64,000 nucleotides of DNA, taken from NCBI GenBank assembly GCA_036785705.1, contig JAWUZG010000001.1:4712001-4776000 (forward strand). Direction: 5' to 3'. The stretch is from Acanthornis magna (Eukaryota; Chordata; Aves; Passeriformes; Acanthizidae). Position numbers and translations under genes: made by a program. Below the pieces are notes generated by a model. The model had not been told where the DNA came from. It searched no databases and saw nothing but the letters and a program-made list of their open reading frames with translations. Positions 12,201 through 53,770 of this stretch are shown here, in pieces; positions within the stretch are counted from its first letter, which is position 1; every line of letters begins with the position of its first letter.

Positions 12201-12887
12201 TAAAAAGCTGATTATGAAGGTGCTGTAAGATAGTTGCCCAACTATTAGGATGTGTATGTCCACATTTCTTGCTCACCCTGATGTCTGCTAGCCCCATGGC
12301 CTAGGCTGTCACCCAGTAAATGAAAACAGAGATAAAACTCAACCCTCTAGCCCTGATTTTTAAGATGACAGATGATTTGTAGACTCTTTTTGTCTCATGT
12401 GTCTCCTAGAGGAGGAGCTGAGATTCGAATCCAGGAGCAAGGCAGTGGTGTTCACACTCACAGACTATGCTTCAAACATTAAGGAAACACATTAATAAGT
12501 GATAATGACCATAGAAATTATTACTTTGCAATTCCCCAGCTCTGACTACCTGTTCTATTCTATGAATATAAAATGCAGACTTTCCCTGTACCCTCTTAAA
12601 TAAGTACCATGAACAACAACTGTAGCATAATGTTATTGGTTTTGCAAATTTTTACAGAATTAATAATGTTATTAAATATTAAAGGGTGAAACTGTGCACT
12701 TAATGACTGTAGTAAAAATAAAATGAAGTTTTTGGCAAAGGATATTGAGAGAAGAAATGATTGTGCTGACTGCTGGAAAGAATTTGAGGAAACCCAAATT
12801 GATGGGAACTTGTCTTTTTCATTGCAGGAAAAGGAAGATAATTTTGAATCTGTTCAGCTGAAATCTTCAAGATCCCAGAATATATGA
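74..12887 (+). CDS. ELAPOR2: ELAPOR2 (KIAA1324L), last eight coding exons, 5' part outside window
   Basis: Eight exons join in frame: 74-247, 1724-1913, 5062-5158, 6275-6376, 8283-8409, 9179-9357, 10027-10192 and 12828-12887. They give 364 residues ending in a TGA. The product is the C-terminal third of a type I membrane protein: a cysteine-rich luminal region with mannose-6-phosphate-receptor-homology character, one transmembrane helix and a tail of about 80 residues. The terminal motif [10 protein letters not shown]...SRSxNI is what I recall for ELAPOR2; its paralogue ELAPOR1 ends differently. The family is linked to endosome/lysosome trafficking and autophagy, and the Xenopus orthologue has been reported to affect BMP signalling (literature, not visible here). 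The convergent neighbour GRM3 is the same as in human, which supports orthology. The N-terminal two thirds lie upstream of position 1. Confidence 0.93.
248..1723 (+). other. ELAPOR2 intron
   Basis: This is an intron between two phase-0 junctions. I see no repeat family, RNA gene or exon-like reading frame that fits the gene. Confidence 0.85.
1724..1913 (+). CDS. ELAPOR2: ELAPOR2 exon, luminal MRH-like region
   Basis: The acceptor is TGTCTGCAG before 1724 and the donor is GTACAT at 1914. The exon has 190 nt, so it starts in phase 0 and leaves one base (G) to be completed by the next exon. It reads [14 protein letters not shown]... to ...NSLADRFL. It has one NIT sequon and two cysteines, and probably forms part of the cysteine-rich MRH-like fold. 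The donor is not the strongest, but it is the only GT that matches the next exon's phase. Confidence 0.9.
2240..3790 (-). mobile_element. Ancient CR1-type LINE remnant (3' half), antisense
   Basis: Read on the - strand, the stretch matches from memory the conserved 3' half of old amniote CR1 (L3-like) elements at several ordered landmarks. These include the segment around 2325-2420 (GTTTGACAAAAGCA), the TATTCCAGTAT segment near 2785, the TTTGTCTCATCTAAA segment near 3070, the TTTTTAAT...TCTCATGTGGTAATT segment near 3240-3320, and AAATTCATGTTGA near 3415. The order is collinear over roughly 1.5 kb, with many indels, so the insertion is old. Boundaries are approximate. The reading frame is destroyed. 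Confidence 0.6.
3803..4291 (+). mobile_element. CR1 LINE, 5'-truncated 3' end
   Basis: This is a typical avian CR1 3' end in + orientation. It contains GAGTCCAGAGGAGGCC near 3830, GGTTTAGATTAGATACTAGG near 4050, CCATGGCAGGAGGTTTGGAAC near 4212, and the terminal ATTCTATGA-type octamer repeats at 4269-4291. It is truncated at the 5' end as is usual for CR1, has no intact ORF and shows no clear target-site duplication. Confidence 0.93.
5062..5158 (+). CDS. ELAPOR2: ELAPOR2 exon (97 nt)
   Basis: The acceptor is CATTTTAG before 5062. The exon completes the split glycine codon, reads [15 protein letters not shown]... to ...PDVHFYY and ends with AA of a lysine codon. The donor is GTAGGT at 5159. 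A later GT (5163) would leave an in-frame TAG, so 5159 is the supported donor. It has one NIS sequon and no cysteine. The proline/serine-rich PPSPSK segment suggests a short exposed loop. Confidence 0.88.
5159..6274 (+). other. ELAPOR2 intron
   Basis: Intron of about 1.1 kb. I see nothing recognisable in it. Confidence 0.8.
6275..6376 (+). CDS. ELAPOR2: ELAPOR2 exon, MRH-like region
   Basis: The acceptor is TGACATCAG before 6275 and the donor is GTATTT at 6377. Its first base completes a lysine codon. It then reads [16 protein letters not shown]... to ...GELSVP and leaves AG for a split serine codon. The [14 protein letters not shown] segment, with a cysteine, a Gly-Arg and a second cysteine, resembles the central strands of MRH folds, where the arginine contacts mannose phosphate in true receptors. 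Whether it binds sugar here is unknown. Confidence 0.9.
6377..8282 (+). other. ELAPOR2 intron
   Basis: Intron of about 1.9 kb. I recognise no repeat family or RNA gene in it. Confidence 0.8.
8283..8409 (+). CDS. ELAPOR2: ELAPOR2 exon, cysteine-rich end of MRH-like domain
   Basis: The acceptor is CTCCTTGCAG before 8283 and the donor is GTACAG at 8410. It completes a serine codon, then reads [16 protein letters not shown]... to ...ACKKGFQ, ending in phase 0. Seven cysteines fall within 42 codons. The FxFVWxSAEACP pattern is the closing MRH signature (aromatic-W-x-S/T-x-x-ACP), followed by [15 protein letters not shown] content is higher than in the flanking introns. Confidence 0.92.
8410..9178 (+). 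other. ELAPOR2 intron
   Basis: Short intron of 769 bp. Nothing recognisable is seen. Confidence 0.8.
9179..9357 (+). CDS. ELAPOR2: ELAPOR2 exon with transmembrane helix
   Basis: The acceptor is TTTGAAAG before 9179 and the donor is GTGAGT at 9358. Phase 0 in, two bases (AA) out. It starts [12 protein letters not shown] and contains the membrane-proximal CETVDFWLK. The single transmembrane helix [21 protein letters not shown] lies at 9281-9343. The basic stop-transfer KKNQK follows, giving a type I orientation. This is the only membrane span in the visible protein. Confidence 0.93.
9358..10026 (+). other. ELAPOR2 intron
   Basis: Intron of 669 bp. Nothing recognisable is seen. Confidence 0.8.
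10027..10192 (+). CDS. ELAPOR2: ELAPOR2 exon, cytosolic tail
   Basis: The acceptor is TATCTTCAG before 10027 and the donor is GTGAGT at 10193. It completes the split lysine and reads [13 protein letters not shown]... to ...LKSLATK in phase 0. YSKL, just inside the membrane, is a YxxPhi sorting motif of the kind recognised by clathrin adaptors. An acidic cluster, [12 protein letters not shown], follows. Both fit a protein cycling through endosomes; their use is inferred. Confidence 0.92.
10193..12827 (+). other. ELAPOR2 last intron
   Basis: Intron of 2.6 kb. It contains no confident element. A short MIR-like patch near 12412-12475 is too weak to call. Confidence 0.75.
12828..12887 (+). CDS. 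ELAPOR2: ELAPOR2 terminal coding exon
   Basis: The acceptor is TTTTTCATTGCAG before 12828. Nineteen codons, [19 protein letters not shown], are followed by TGA at 12885-12887. The ending is strongly characteristic of ELAPOR2. The exon continues as the 3' UTR. Confidence 0.93.
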   Translation, partial: EKEDNFESVQLKSSRSQNI

Positions 12888-13878
12888 AGAATTAATGCTG
12901 CCTTCAAAGAAACAAACCTAATTTCTATTTTTACAGGACCATATTTTAAACATATTCTGGCACACATTGTAGTGGTGATCATGGTGAGAAATGCTTGGCC
13001 ATTTAGGAGGAAAGAAGACAGGAAGCAAACCAGAAAATTGGATTGCCTTACCATGTGATTGAGTACCTTGCCAAAAAAAGAAAGCAGATGCTTGGATTCC
13101 ATACTGGGAATGAAATTCAACTCAGGAAGAGATACACATACTGCAAATAACATGAATTTTTTGCATTCACCTGGGCATCACTCAGGCATGCCATATGATT
13201 TATAGGTACCTTTCATTTCCTTCTCACTCCTTCTACGCATATTCCTAAGAAATGATTTTCAGAGAGGCCTGCAACCTCCTGCAAAGGTTGTGTGGTGTTG
13301 TTTACTGGCATAACTGTGAGTCTCTCTTGAAATCAAAATTGTGAATGGTACTTGGAATGAGCCTCAGGTGAGTTTTGAACCTTGGAAAATACTTTTGATT
13401 TTAATGCTTTGGAGGTTTGGGTGGTCTGTGTTGACCTCTAATGCAAGAGAAATCGAACTGCAAATTGAACCCATTCTGGTGCCTAAGTCATGGCCATGAG
13501 GGTTGTGGTAAAACCTAGGGCTATTAAATTTAAATGTGGTGACTGCTCTTGTGTGACTTGTAGGTGTGGGCCCATGAGTTTATAGGCAGTAGCAGGTCCT
13601 AACTCTATAAAGAGATGTAAAGTGGTACCTACAGTGCAGGTTGCACTTGTCCCTCTCTGTGGAAGCTTGTCCTTTCAAGAGAGGTCTTTGGCAGGTTCAG
13701 TGTCCTCCTTTGGGCTGTGTAAATGTCACCTTTCCTGGGGCTGGGAACCAGCAAAGCCTGAACTCCAGAGGTACAGAAAAATACCACTCTTTTTTGGAAT
13801 CAGGGATCAGCTTTGTCAGTTGGGAGGCTTATGAGAAATACTCAGCCACCTTTATTCCTGGGCCCACACCAGGAAGAA

Positions 13879-14617
13879 GGATGGATGGATGGATGGATGG
13901 ATGGATGGATGGATGGATGGGTGGGTGGATGGATGGATGGATAGATGGGTGGGTGGATGGATGGGTGGATGGATGGATAGATGGGTGGGTGGATGGATGG
14001 GTGGATGGATGGATAGATGGGTGGATGGATGGATGGATGGATGGATGGATGGATGGATGGATGGGTGGGTGGGTGGATGGGTGGATAGGTGGATGAATGG
14101 ATGGATGGGTGGGTGGATGGATGGGTGGATGGATGGATAGATGGGTGGGTGGATGGATGGGTGGATGGATGGATAGATGGGTGGATGGATGGATGGATGG
14201 ATGGATGGATGGATGGATGGATGGATGGGTGGGTGGGTGGATGGGTGGATAGGTGGATGAATGGATGGATGGGTGGGTGGATGAATGGATGGATGGGTGG
14301 GTGGATGGATAGATGGATGGGTGGATGGATGGATGGATGGATAGATGGGTGGGTGGGTGGATGGATGGGTGGGTGGATGGATAGATGGATGGGTGGGTGG
14401 ATGGATGGATGGATGGATGGATGGGTGGATGAATGGTTGGGTGGATGGGTGGATGGATGGATGGGTGGATGGGTGGATGGATGGATTGGTGGGTGGATGG
14501 ATGGATGGATGGGTGGATGGGTGGATGGATGGATGGATAGATGGGTGGATGGGTGGATGGATGGATTGGTGGATGGATGGATAGATGGGTGGGTGGATGG
14601 ATGGATGGATGGGTGGA
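13879..14617 (+). repeat. (GGAT)n tetranucleotide array with nested longer repeats
   Basis: About 739 bp consist almost wholly of GGAT/TGGA units with variants GGGT, AGAT and GAAT. The variants create longer periods. A 36-bp unit starting at 13945 repeats at 13981, and a block of about 160 bp starting at 13945 repeats at 14105 with one extra GGAT unit. The + strand is G-rich and the - strand is open in all three frames only because the 4-bp unit contains no stop. Confidence 0.97.
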
Positions 14618-15071
14618 GGTCCAGCAGAACTGAGCATGGGTTATGTACTTGCACAGCACCTAAATGGTTCCTGTGTCGGTGCAAATATCAGCTCTGGAGG
14701 AAAGACACAAAGTGATGCCTTGGAAACTGGAGGCTAGGTGGACTTTTCCATAAAATCAGCCACGTTATAAGCATGTGATCTTCATAATATCCACAGTAAT
14801 AATTTCCTGAAATTCCCACTGAGGTCGAACTCAAAGGAATCTGAAACTTAGGCAAAAAATATTTGAGTAGAATTATGCAAGACTTGTATAGAGCCAGAGA
14901 AAATGAGCAATGATTCTTGCTTTGACCTCTGGTCAGAGTCATATTTCTATTGCAGCAAATTTATGTGAATTGTGGAATGCATCAAAACCAGAAAAGAGAC
15001 ATGGGCAGAAATGGTCTTTTTACTATAATGAATATAGATTTTTGATTTTATATAACTGAGCTAGGTCTCTC

Positions 15072-15077
15072 AATAAA
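15072..15077 (+). promoter_or_regulatory. Candidate early polyadenylation signal (ELAPOR2)
   Basis: AATAAA lies 2.2 kb after the ELAPOR2 stop, within CTCAATAAAAGAAGG. It is usable only if a shorter mRNA is made. Confidence 0.35.
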
Positions 15078-15604
15078 AGAAGGCCCACTTTTAAGTAAAA
15101 TTTAAATTAAACTGAATTTTCTGCACTCTAAATATTTTATTATACTCTAGATGTGGACAAAAATTTTATGAAGTTTAGATTTTTTTTCATTAGGGAAAAC
15201 TCAGCTCAGTTATTTTATAGTTCCAGTCAGAGAACACACGCTTTACTCTTTTGATGGGAGATCCTTCAGGCATCTTAACTGAAGTGGTGTAAATTTTCTG
15301 TTGGTCTTGAAAAGGCACTTCACTTTCCCAACAAAGATTTTTATGGGGTAATGTTGAATGTATATTAAATACACATTCCTTTTTGTATATTTTGTACCAT
15401 TGCACACTTATTATTGTACATTGTATTTGTTGTCATGATGTCATTTATATATGGTTGTCAAAAATGATATGCTCACAGAGTAAATGGTTATGGCTTTGGG
15501 ATTTCACTTCTTGGATCTTTTATGATGAGGGTTTTTATGTTGTTGATTTTTATTCGACTAGTGTGTTGTAGCATCAAAGATATATATCTGATGGACATTC
15601 ATAA

Positions 15605-15610
15605 AATAAA
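15605..15610 (+). promoter_or_regulatory. Probable main polyadenylation signal of ELAPOR2
   Basis: AATAAA lies within CATAAAATAAAAATATA, with a GT-rich downstream element 25-45 bases later. This is the best-placed signal after the stop codon. Confidence 0.55.
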
Positions 15611-15630
15611 AATATATTTGAAATTTTGGA

Positions 15631-18600
15631 CTTGAGATGTTTGGTGGCACTGCAGCCGTTCCTGAACATTGCAGGTCTTCAGTCGTGAGTAGAGCTTTTC
15701 ACTGCCATCAAAATGCATCTGTCTACATCTCCTTTAATTTTTTTCCCTTCTCTCTCCATATGTTTTCTCAGCCATAATTGCAGTTCATTCTCCAGAACAC
15801 CATTTCTTTTTTCATCACTGGACCCATATCCCTATAATGCAGAAATGCCTTAATTTTTATGAACTATGTTTAATTTGTTTTAATACCATGCAGGTTTAAT
15901 TTGGTTCCCTTCTCTTTCCATTATATTTTCCAAATAAAATGGAATGGAATTTTTTTGACAGCTGTGACAGACTTTGCTGTATGACTCTTCTCGTTCTGCT
16001 TCCAAATGGTTTGTCATGATATTGTTGAATATTCTCCCAGGCAGTCTAATGGTATATCTGGTGCAGTGCTAACGTAGTGGGATACAAACCAATACTGTAG
16101 ACTTTATTTACCTTAAAATATGAAAACTGCATTTTCCAACAATTAAGCAAGTATAAACTGAAATATTTGAGATGACTTCTGCTATTCTTTTCTTTCTGTT
16201 AAAGATGTTAGAGAGGGTAAGTTTCCATTTTCCCATAAGAGACAAATTTTGGAAGCCTTTAACACTTCACTAAGAAATCAGCTGTCTGTGATCTCTTCTA
16301 GTGCTCTGCCAAAATATACTTGCAGCAAGATCCCTTTTCTTCCACATGGAATCACGTTAGAAAACTGTTACTTGATGCCATAAAACAATGTGAATCAGTC
16401 TGTTATGTGTTCACTTGATTAAACGGAATGCATTTTATTGCTGCATTTGCATGCTTTTCTTTGAAATCTGGAGTCAAGCAACTGAATCTCTTTGAGGATT
16501 AAGCACATTTTAGTGCTGTCTATATAAATTATTGGCAAATTAGCAAAACGTTATTGTGTCAGCTTTGACTGCTTGCTGGGGGGAACGGCACAAAGAATGT
16601 GTTTTGGTTTGGCTCTGATTATGCTGGTTGGTGTTTGTAATACAGAATATAATTGATGAAGATTTGGGGAGAAGTAACTGTCTTAGAGCCACAGTGGGAG
16701 CTTGCTGAGTAGCTTCAATGATCTGTCATCTTTGTTCACAGAAAGGATTTGACTGTTTGCTTTTGAAAAATAGGTTCTGGGATTCTTTGTTAGTAGAGGG
16801 GAAAGTTTGCAGTTTTTATCCTTCCAGAGCCAGTAGTATCCATAAAATCAAGATACTTAATTATAATCAGATAGCAGCAGGTGTCACCGTTCAGGAGCCA
16901 GTGGTGATCATTCTCCAGCAGTGACCAACAGAGATGCTTCAATCTAAGAGCAGAAGCAGCTACAATTGGTCTGACACACCAATGGGGGTGACATGTCCTT
17001 CTCAACCAGGAATGCTGCTGTTGGTCCATATCATGAAACATGGAGAATTTAAATGCCTATTCTAGATAATGTAACAGGGAGTGATCATAGAAACACTGAA
17101 TGTTTTGGGTTGGAAGGGACCGTAATGATCTTCTAGTTCCAACACCCCTACCACGAGCGGGGACATTTTCACTAGACCAGGTGCTCCAGGCATCCAGCCT
17201 GGCCTTGAGTGCTTCCCGGGTGGAGGCATCCACAACTTCTCTGGAAAGCACAGTCTAGTCCCTTGCCACCCTCACAGTCAAGTATTTTCTCCTAGCATGT
17301 AATCTAAATGTCCCCTGTTTTAGTTTAAAACCATTCCCTCTTCTCCTATTACGATCTGCCCATGTAAAAAGTAACTTTTTTATAAGCCCCCTTTAGGCAC
17401 TGCAAGGCTGCAGTGAGGTCTCCCCAGAGCCTTCTTTTCTCATTGATAACCTCAAGAGAACTCCTGTCAAGTTCTGCTTATCTTTGGTGGTGTTCTCTCT
17501 TAGTCTCTCCGCTTGTGTGCTACTTTCACTGAATCCCCTTGTTTTTATTTCTTGTTGAAGACTTGTGAACTGTGCTGCTTTGGCAAGATGTGAAGGGGTA
17601 GGAATAGAAACAAAAGGAAGTCAGGCTTATCCTAGAATATGCAGTGTGCGTCACAATGTTCAGTGACATCCCCAGTCACCTGGCTGGATGTGCCCACACT
17701 GAATTCCTGGAGCAGGAATGAGGGAGACACAAGAATCGAGATGATTGTTAACTGCCATTTTTGTTGTTTTGGTTGTTCCTCTGGATCTGCCATGTTGGAG
17801 CTCACCAGGAAGAATTCTCTGAGATCCTGTGCACTGCGAGGCTGCTGCTGCAACAGCACCGAAAGCCACAGCAGGGTTTTGTGGTGTGTATTTGCTGCCC
17901 CATCTCTTCCCTCTTGCAAAACCAACCCAGCTTGGCCCTGACCTTTTCTCCTTGCAGTGATAGAGCTCAGTTTTGCCTGTGTTTATGTTGCTGAGGAGCT
18001 TTGAGGTGGCTCTGGTAAACAGCGTCTGCCCTTTGTCTTGCAGACTGCAGCCATTAATGAGTGGGCAACAGCACCATGGACATCGAACTGCATTTGGTGA
18101 TGAGTTAAGGATTTGTTTTGGTCTCCCTAACTCTAATTTAGTAATTGGGTGAAGCATTGCAGCGGAAATCTCTTTAACCAGAGCTGAAATTTCTGGGTGT
18201 GGTCAGGGTATTTTGAACTTTTTTTTCCTGTTTTTTTGATTTTTTTCCATTCAGGGAGAACATGATGTTTTAAAAATAGGTTTTGATTTTCCAATTTGTA
18301 AAGAAAATTAATTTAAAAATTGCTTTGGCTATGAGTGAAGCCAGCTGTGTTCGATTAATTAAGGAAAAACAATCACTTGAAGACAAAATATTTTGGTTTT
18401 CCACAGTAGACTTTGGTCTTGCTTTCGAACTTCACTAAGGACTTAAAAACCAAACAACTCTCCTAAAAAAAGCAAATGAAACCAAAACACCGAAACAACA
18501 CACCCAAACCCATGAACAAAGACAAAAACCCCCACAAACCTTGTTTATTTCAGATAGACCTGTGATAAACTTTTTGAGTCTTATTTTTCTATTCTACTCA

Positions 18601-21279
18601 TAAATAAAAGGTGATCAGTTTTCCACAAACCTTTCTGCAATTATGATTTTTATCAGAGAGCTGATACTCGGAAATTATAGCTTCTGAATAAAAAAACGAA
18701 AGTTTTCTTCAGCCTTCACTAAGGCACTATAGATGGTGGATTAAGCCTTGATCCACAGCATTTCCTCTGATTTCAGCATTCAGTCCCGAATGTGCTGAGT
18801 CTGATGACTCTCAAGGCTCACAGTCAGGGTACTTGGGTGGAATTGTGACAGGACCCAATCTGCTTTGAGGTGAGTTGCTCAAATCTTTAAATATGATGGG
18901 AACGATAATGAGATGGGAAGACCTTTGTATTCTAAGCCCATGTTGAAATGGGAACAAAAATTACGAACGTTTTAAAACAGAGAAACTAAAATAATTATGT
19001 GAGACAACAACAAAGAAAAAAACCCCTAAAAATTCCCTTAATCAAGAGGTGTTCATGCCAGTACATTGTAGAAAGCCTCTGCTTTGACATTTTCCTTTTC
19101 TGTCCTGGATTGTCCTTTTCTGTCCTTTTCTTGAAACTGGATTATCATCAGGCAATACCAAATAATCTGTATCCCTGGACATCCAATGGAAAGTAGTGAA
19201 AGGCTTTCAAAACCAAATAAAGTACAAGAATATCAGGGGCATTTGGTGGGACTAGAACTCCAGAGCTCTGCATATTTTGATTGTTGGGTATTTTTGTACG
19301 AAAACCCACCTGCAAGAGGCTTTCAAGCCAACTAAGTATTCATAGCAGGTGTTCAGAAACACACACTGGGTCATTTTCTCAACAGTGCTATCGAAATGAA
19401 TGAAAACTCCAGCACAGTGAGATCCTCGCCTGCTATAAATTAACTTCAGTAATGTCAATTTAGATTCTGGGGCTGGAATTCATCTGACACAATGCCTTAA
19501 TTTTTAGTGCAAACTCTGTTGTCTGAGCAAGCTGTGCTTGCCTTTATTTGGAGAGATTTCATCCCTGCCTAAAGTGTCTGCCTGAGATAAGCCAGGGGAA
19601 TTATGTCTACTTCCCTCCACTGAGTACAAAGGGAGAAGGGGCTGACAATCTCAGATGTAGCTATTTACTTAGTCCTTGCAAACAATGAGTGTTAGATGAG
19701 GTGCATTTGACCCTGATTGTGGCTTTCCATAAAAATTGAGAAGAAACTTTCATTGGCCTAGGCATTTTTAAGAGCTCTATAAAGATGAGACGTCAGCATT
19801 ATGGTCATATTCTGACCTTTTCTCACACTGTGACCATCTTGTTAATCCACTAAAGAGCACACCAAAGTAAAATGAATGTAGCTGCCCAACCTGAGGAGCT
19901 TTAAGAGGTCTTGATTTGGAAAGGAAAACTCCCAACCTGTCAAAACTTGACCCTGTGCCCTGCATCAAGATGGGAAACAAGCCTGAAATACTACACATGG
20001 CAGAGATTGTGGAGGGGAAGAAGCTGAATGCAGGGCTCTGCATGTAGGGTGGGCTGATCTACATCTATTTTGGGGAAAGTCACAGAGATTTCTGTAGTGG
20101 ACAACTCCATAATGCAGAGATTTAAATGGCTGCTTGTGCAGCCAGCCACAGAAGTGTTGACTTCAAGAGGTCTTTGCTGGTGGACACATAGATGTTTAGA
20201 AAATCTCAGTATCTATCTGAGCAGGAATTTTAAGACCCTGCATCTTTAATTTTTGCATTCCAAAAACCAGCTATTTCCTTTGCCAGTTCAGCCCTAGAGG
20301 AATTGCAGCTTTCCAGAAATGTGTGAAAACATCTGCAAGTGCAGGAGAATTGGGCTCCAGAGAACATGTACATCCACAGGGTATCCTGAGTGTCTGACTT
20401 TCAAGCCTCGGTGGTGCTGCCTTGGAAGTCAATGAGAATTTTGCTATTGACCTCAGCTGGAATGAGATCAGTGGGAACAAGCCCTTAGGTAAATATGCTC
20501 AGACACATTAATCAAAGGTGTGTTTGTTTCCTTAATGACTTTTAGGACCTGGCAGAAGGGAGGATTTCAGATCGTTTCAATAGAGTGAGGGCAGCTTAAG
20601 AGTGCAGTTTTAAAAGCCAGACTTTTAAGGTATTTTGCAATTGTCTAAGTAGGTGGTTTGTGTGTCTTGAAGCTTTTGGTTTGAATGCAAAGGTCACCCC
20701 AGAAATGTGCATAAATGCCTCCTGGATTTCTCTTTTTTTTTACTTTCTGGGCTTTGTCTTTGTGGTGCTCCAATTACCTTTCACAGCACTGTTGATGCAG
20801 AGAAGCTGAACCAGCTTTGTTTTGGCTGGAGATATTAAACAGTCTTAGCTAATTTTCTGACAGATTTTGTTCCAACCCAATCTGAAGTCTCTTTGTTTTT
20901 ATATGCTACCAATCTATTGCTTGCATGACAGCACTTAGTCGTGCCAAATGAGTGAACTGGCAGTCAAGAATTTTTTACTAATATCTCATTGAGATTACAT
21001 TGGACATTTTCACTTTTGAAAATTATCCTACATTTTAATAACAAAGAAAGAAATTGAGATGAAATTGGGAGTTTTTTTTAAGAAGAGGGTATTTCTGTCT
21101 GACCTTGAAAAAGCATTAGTCACAAGCACATATATTGTGTTATGGATTTTATAACAAAGGCATAGACCAACACACAAATGCCTTTATACACACACTGCAG
21201 ACTTTTTATCCTTTTTACCCAACCTGCTCTCTGGAAAAATGTAATGACCTTGAGAGAGGAAGAAACAAAAATGAAACCA
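15631..21279. other. Intergenic region between convergent genes
   Basis: This is the gap of about 5.6 kb between the two 3' ends. It contains one CR1 (17084-17445). I see no other gene; short open frames on both strands lack coding features. Confidence 0.7.
17084..17445 (-). mobile_element. CR1 LINE 3' end, antisense
   Basis: On the + strand it starts with the CR1 terminal repeat (ATCATAGAA...), then TTTTGGGTTGGAAGGGACC, a TCCAACACCCC segment, GGTGCTCCAGGCATCCAGCC and, near 17420, GAGGTCTCCCCAGAGCCTTC. This is the reverse complement of an avian CR1 3' end. It is truncated and non-coding. Confidence 0.9.
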
Positions 21280-21299
21280 TGCTGAAAAACTTTTATCTT

Positions 21300-21305
21300 T
21301 TTATT
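21300..21305 (-). promoter_or_regulatory. Candidate GRM3 polyadenylation signal (distal)
   Basis: AATAAA on the - strand, about 450 nt after the GRM3 stop, is followed by T-rich sequence on that strand. This is the better of two candidates. Confidence 0.45.
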
Positions 21306-21619
21306 ATTGGTGCCTTTACATTAATACTGCTGTTTTGTGCTGAGAAAACCAATCTGTTACACGTAAGGTAACTGTAATATACAACATAGAAATGCAGTCT
21401 AAGTTAATTACAACAAGGAGCTACAAAAAAAATTCGTAGGAAAGAAGTCACCTAACATTGCAACTGTGCTTGCAACAATCACTCCCTTACTGCAGGACTA
21501 TGCACATTGTGAACCATGGTTATTTACATATCCCTTTACGACCGTTAACAACAGAAGGGCTAAAATCAGTCTAAAAAGTTCCAGAATGTCACTATATACT
21601 GTACAATCCTCAAAAATAA

Positions 21620-21625
21620 TTTATT
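21620..21625 (-). promoter_or_regulatory. Candidate GRM3 polyadenylation signal (proximal)
   Basis: AATAAA on the - strand, about 130 nt after the GRM3 stop. It would give a very short 3' UTR, so it is less likely than the distal one. Confidence 0.3.
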
Positions 21626-21756
21626 ACACTGTTTCTAAAAAAAGGTACTAATTTTGCTTTGATGTCTTTTGTTTTCTGGTGTTTTCTGGAGTGCACAACA
21701 TGTGCAAAATTTTACCTAACAGTCTAAAAACTCAAGAACTGAACCACGAGCCACAA

Positions 21757-53162
<31,406 letters not shown>

Positions 53163-53770
53163 CTAGAGAAAAAGGGGGGAGCACAGATTATTAAAGAGTG
53201 GTATTTATAAAAGTGAACAGAAATATTTAGGGAAAGGCATTGACAGTGTTTTTTAATGAGAGATGTTTTGACAGTCATAGATTGAGGGTGTTGGTAGAGG
53301 ATGTTGATAACAAACTCCAGTGAGAGCATTGCACTGAGCATATGCACAAAAACTCTTCTGATGCCCAGTTAATTCCCTGGGTCCTGCTGGCACTGTAATG
53401 GACCTTTATTTTTGTGAAATTGAGCCTGTTTAAACCAACAGATAATTAGACACAAATGGACAATATATTTTGGTTTCGGACTGTGTTCCTTATTAAGGTC
53501 TGGGGATTTGCATGCCTTTGCTATTCATAGTGGGATACACCTTCTCCAAGACTCATTGTATCTGATAACCAAATGAACTAATAAGACATAAATTTCCCTT
53601 TTGTTCAAATATCACAAATGTACAGGCCTTTTGCAGAGCTGTCATTCAAGATAAGTCCCCACCTCTTCTATTTTTTACTAATTTAAACTCTTTTTTCTTA
53701 GATTTTCTTACTGCTGAGATGGCACATTTGTTGAATGTTGAATTCTTCAAGTGTTGCACAATGTCACGGA

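Larger units (their letters stand above)
12888..15630 (+). other. ELAPOR2: ELAPOR2 3' UTR (probable extent)
   Basis: The stretch after the stop has no splice-compatible continuation. It runs to an AATAAA at 15605-15610 followed by a GT-rich stretch (GATGTTTGGTGG). An earlier AATAAA at 15072-15077 could give a shorter form. The 5' half carries a 740-bp tetranucleotide array. The extent is inferred from signals only. Confidence 0.6.

Noticed and set aside
12412..12475. GAGGAGCTGAGATTCGAATCCAGG resembles a MIR SINE core
   Set aside because: Only a short match and no surrounding MIR structure; too weak to call.
13879..14617. Regular repeats that might suggest a CRISPR array
   Set aside because: No unique spacers, continuous microsatellite units, and a vertebrate genome context.
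13829..14715. Long open frames (up to 280 codons) in all - strand frames and in + frames across the GGAT array, reading as IHPS or MDGW repeats
   Set aside because: They follow from a 4-bp unit without stop codons; there is no start context, no conservation signal and no domain. They are not genes.
17639..18157. Overlapping open frames of 97-165 codons on both strands in the intergenic region
   Set aside because: No recognisable protein features, no convincing promoter or splice structure; moderate GC alone can explain them.
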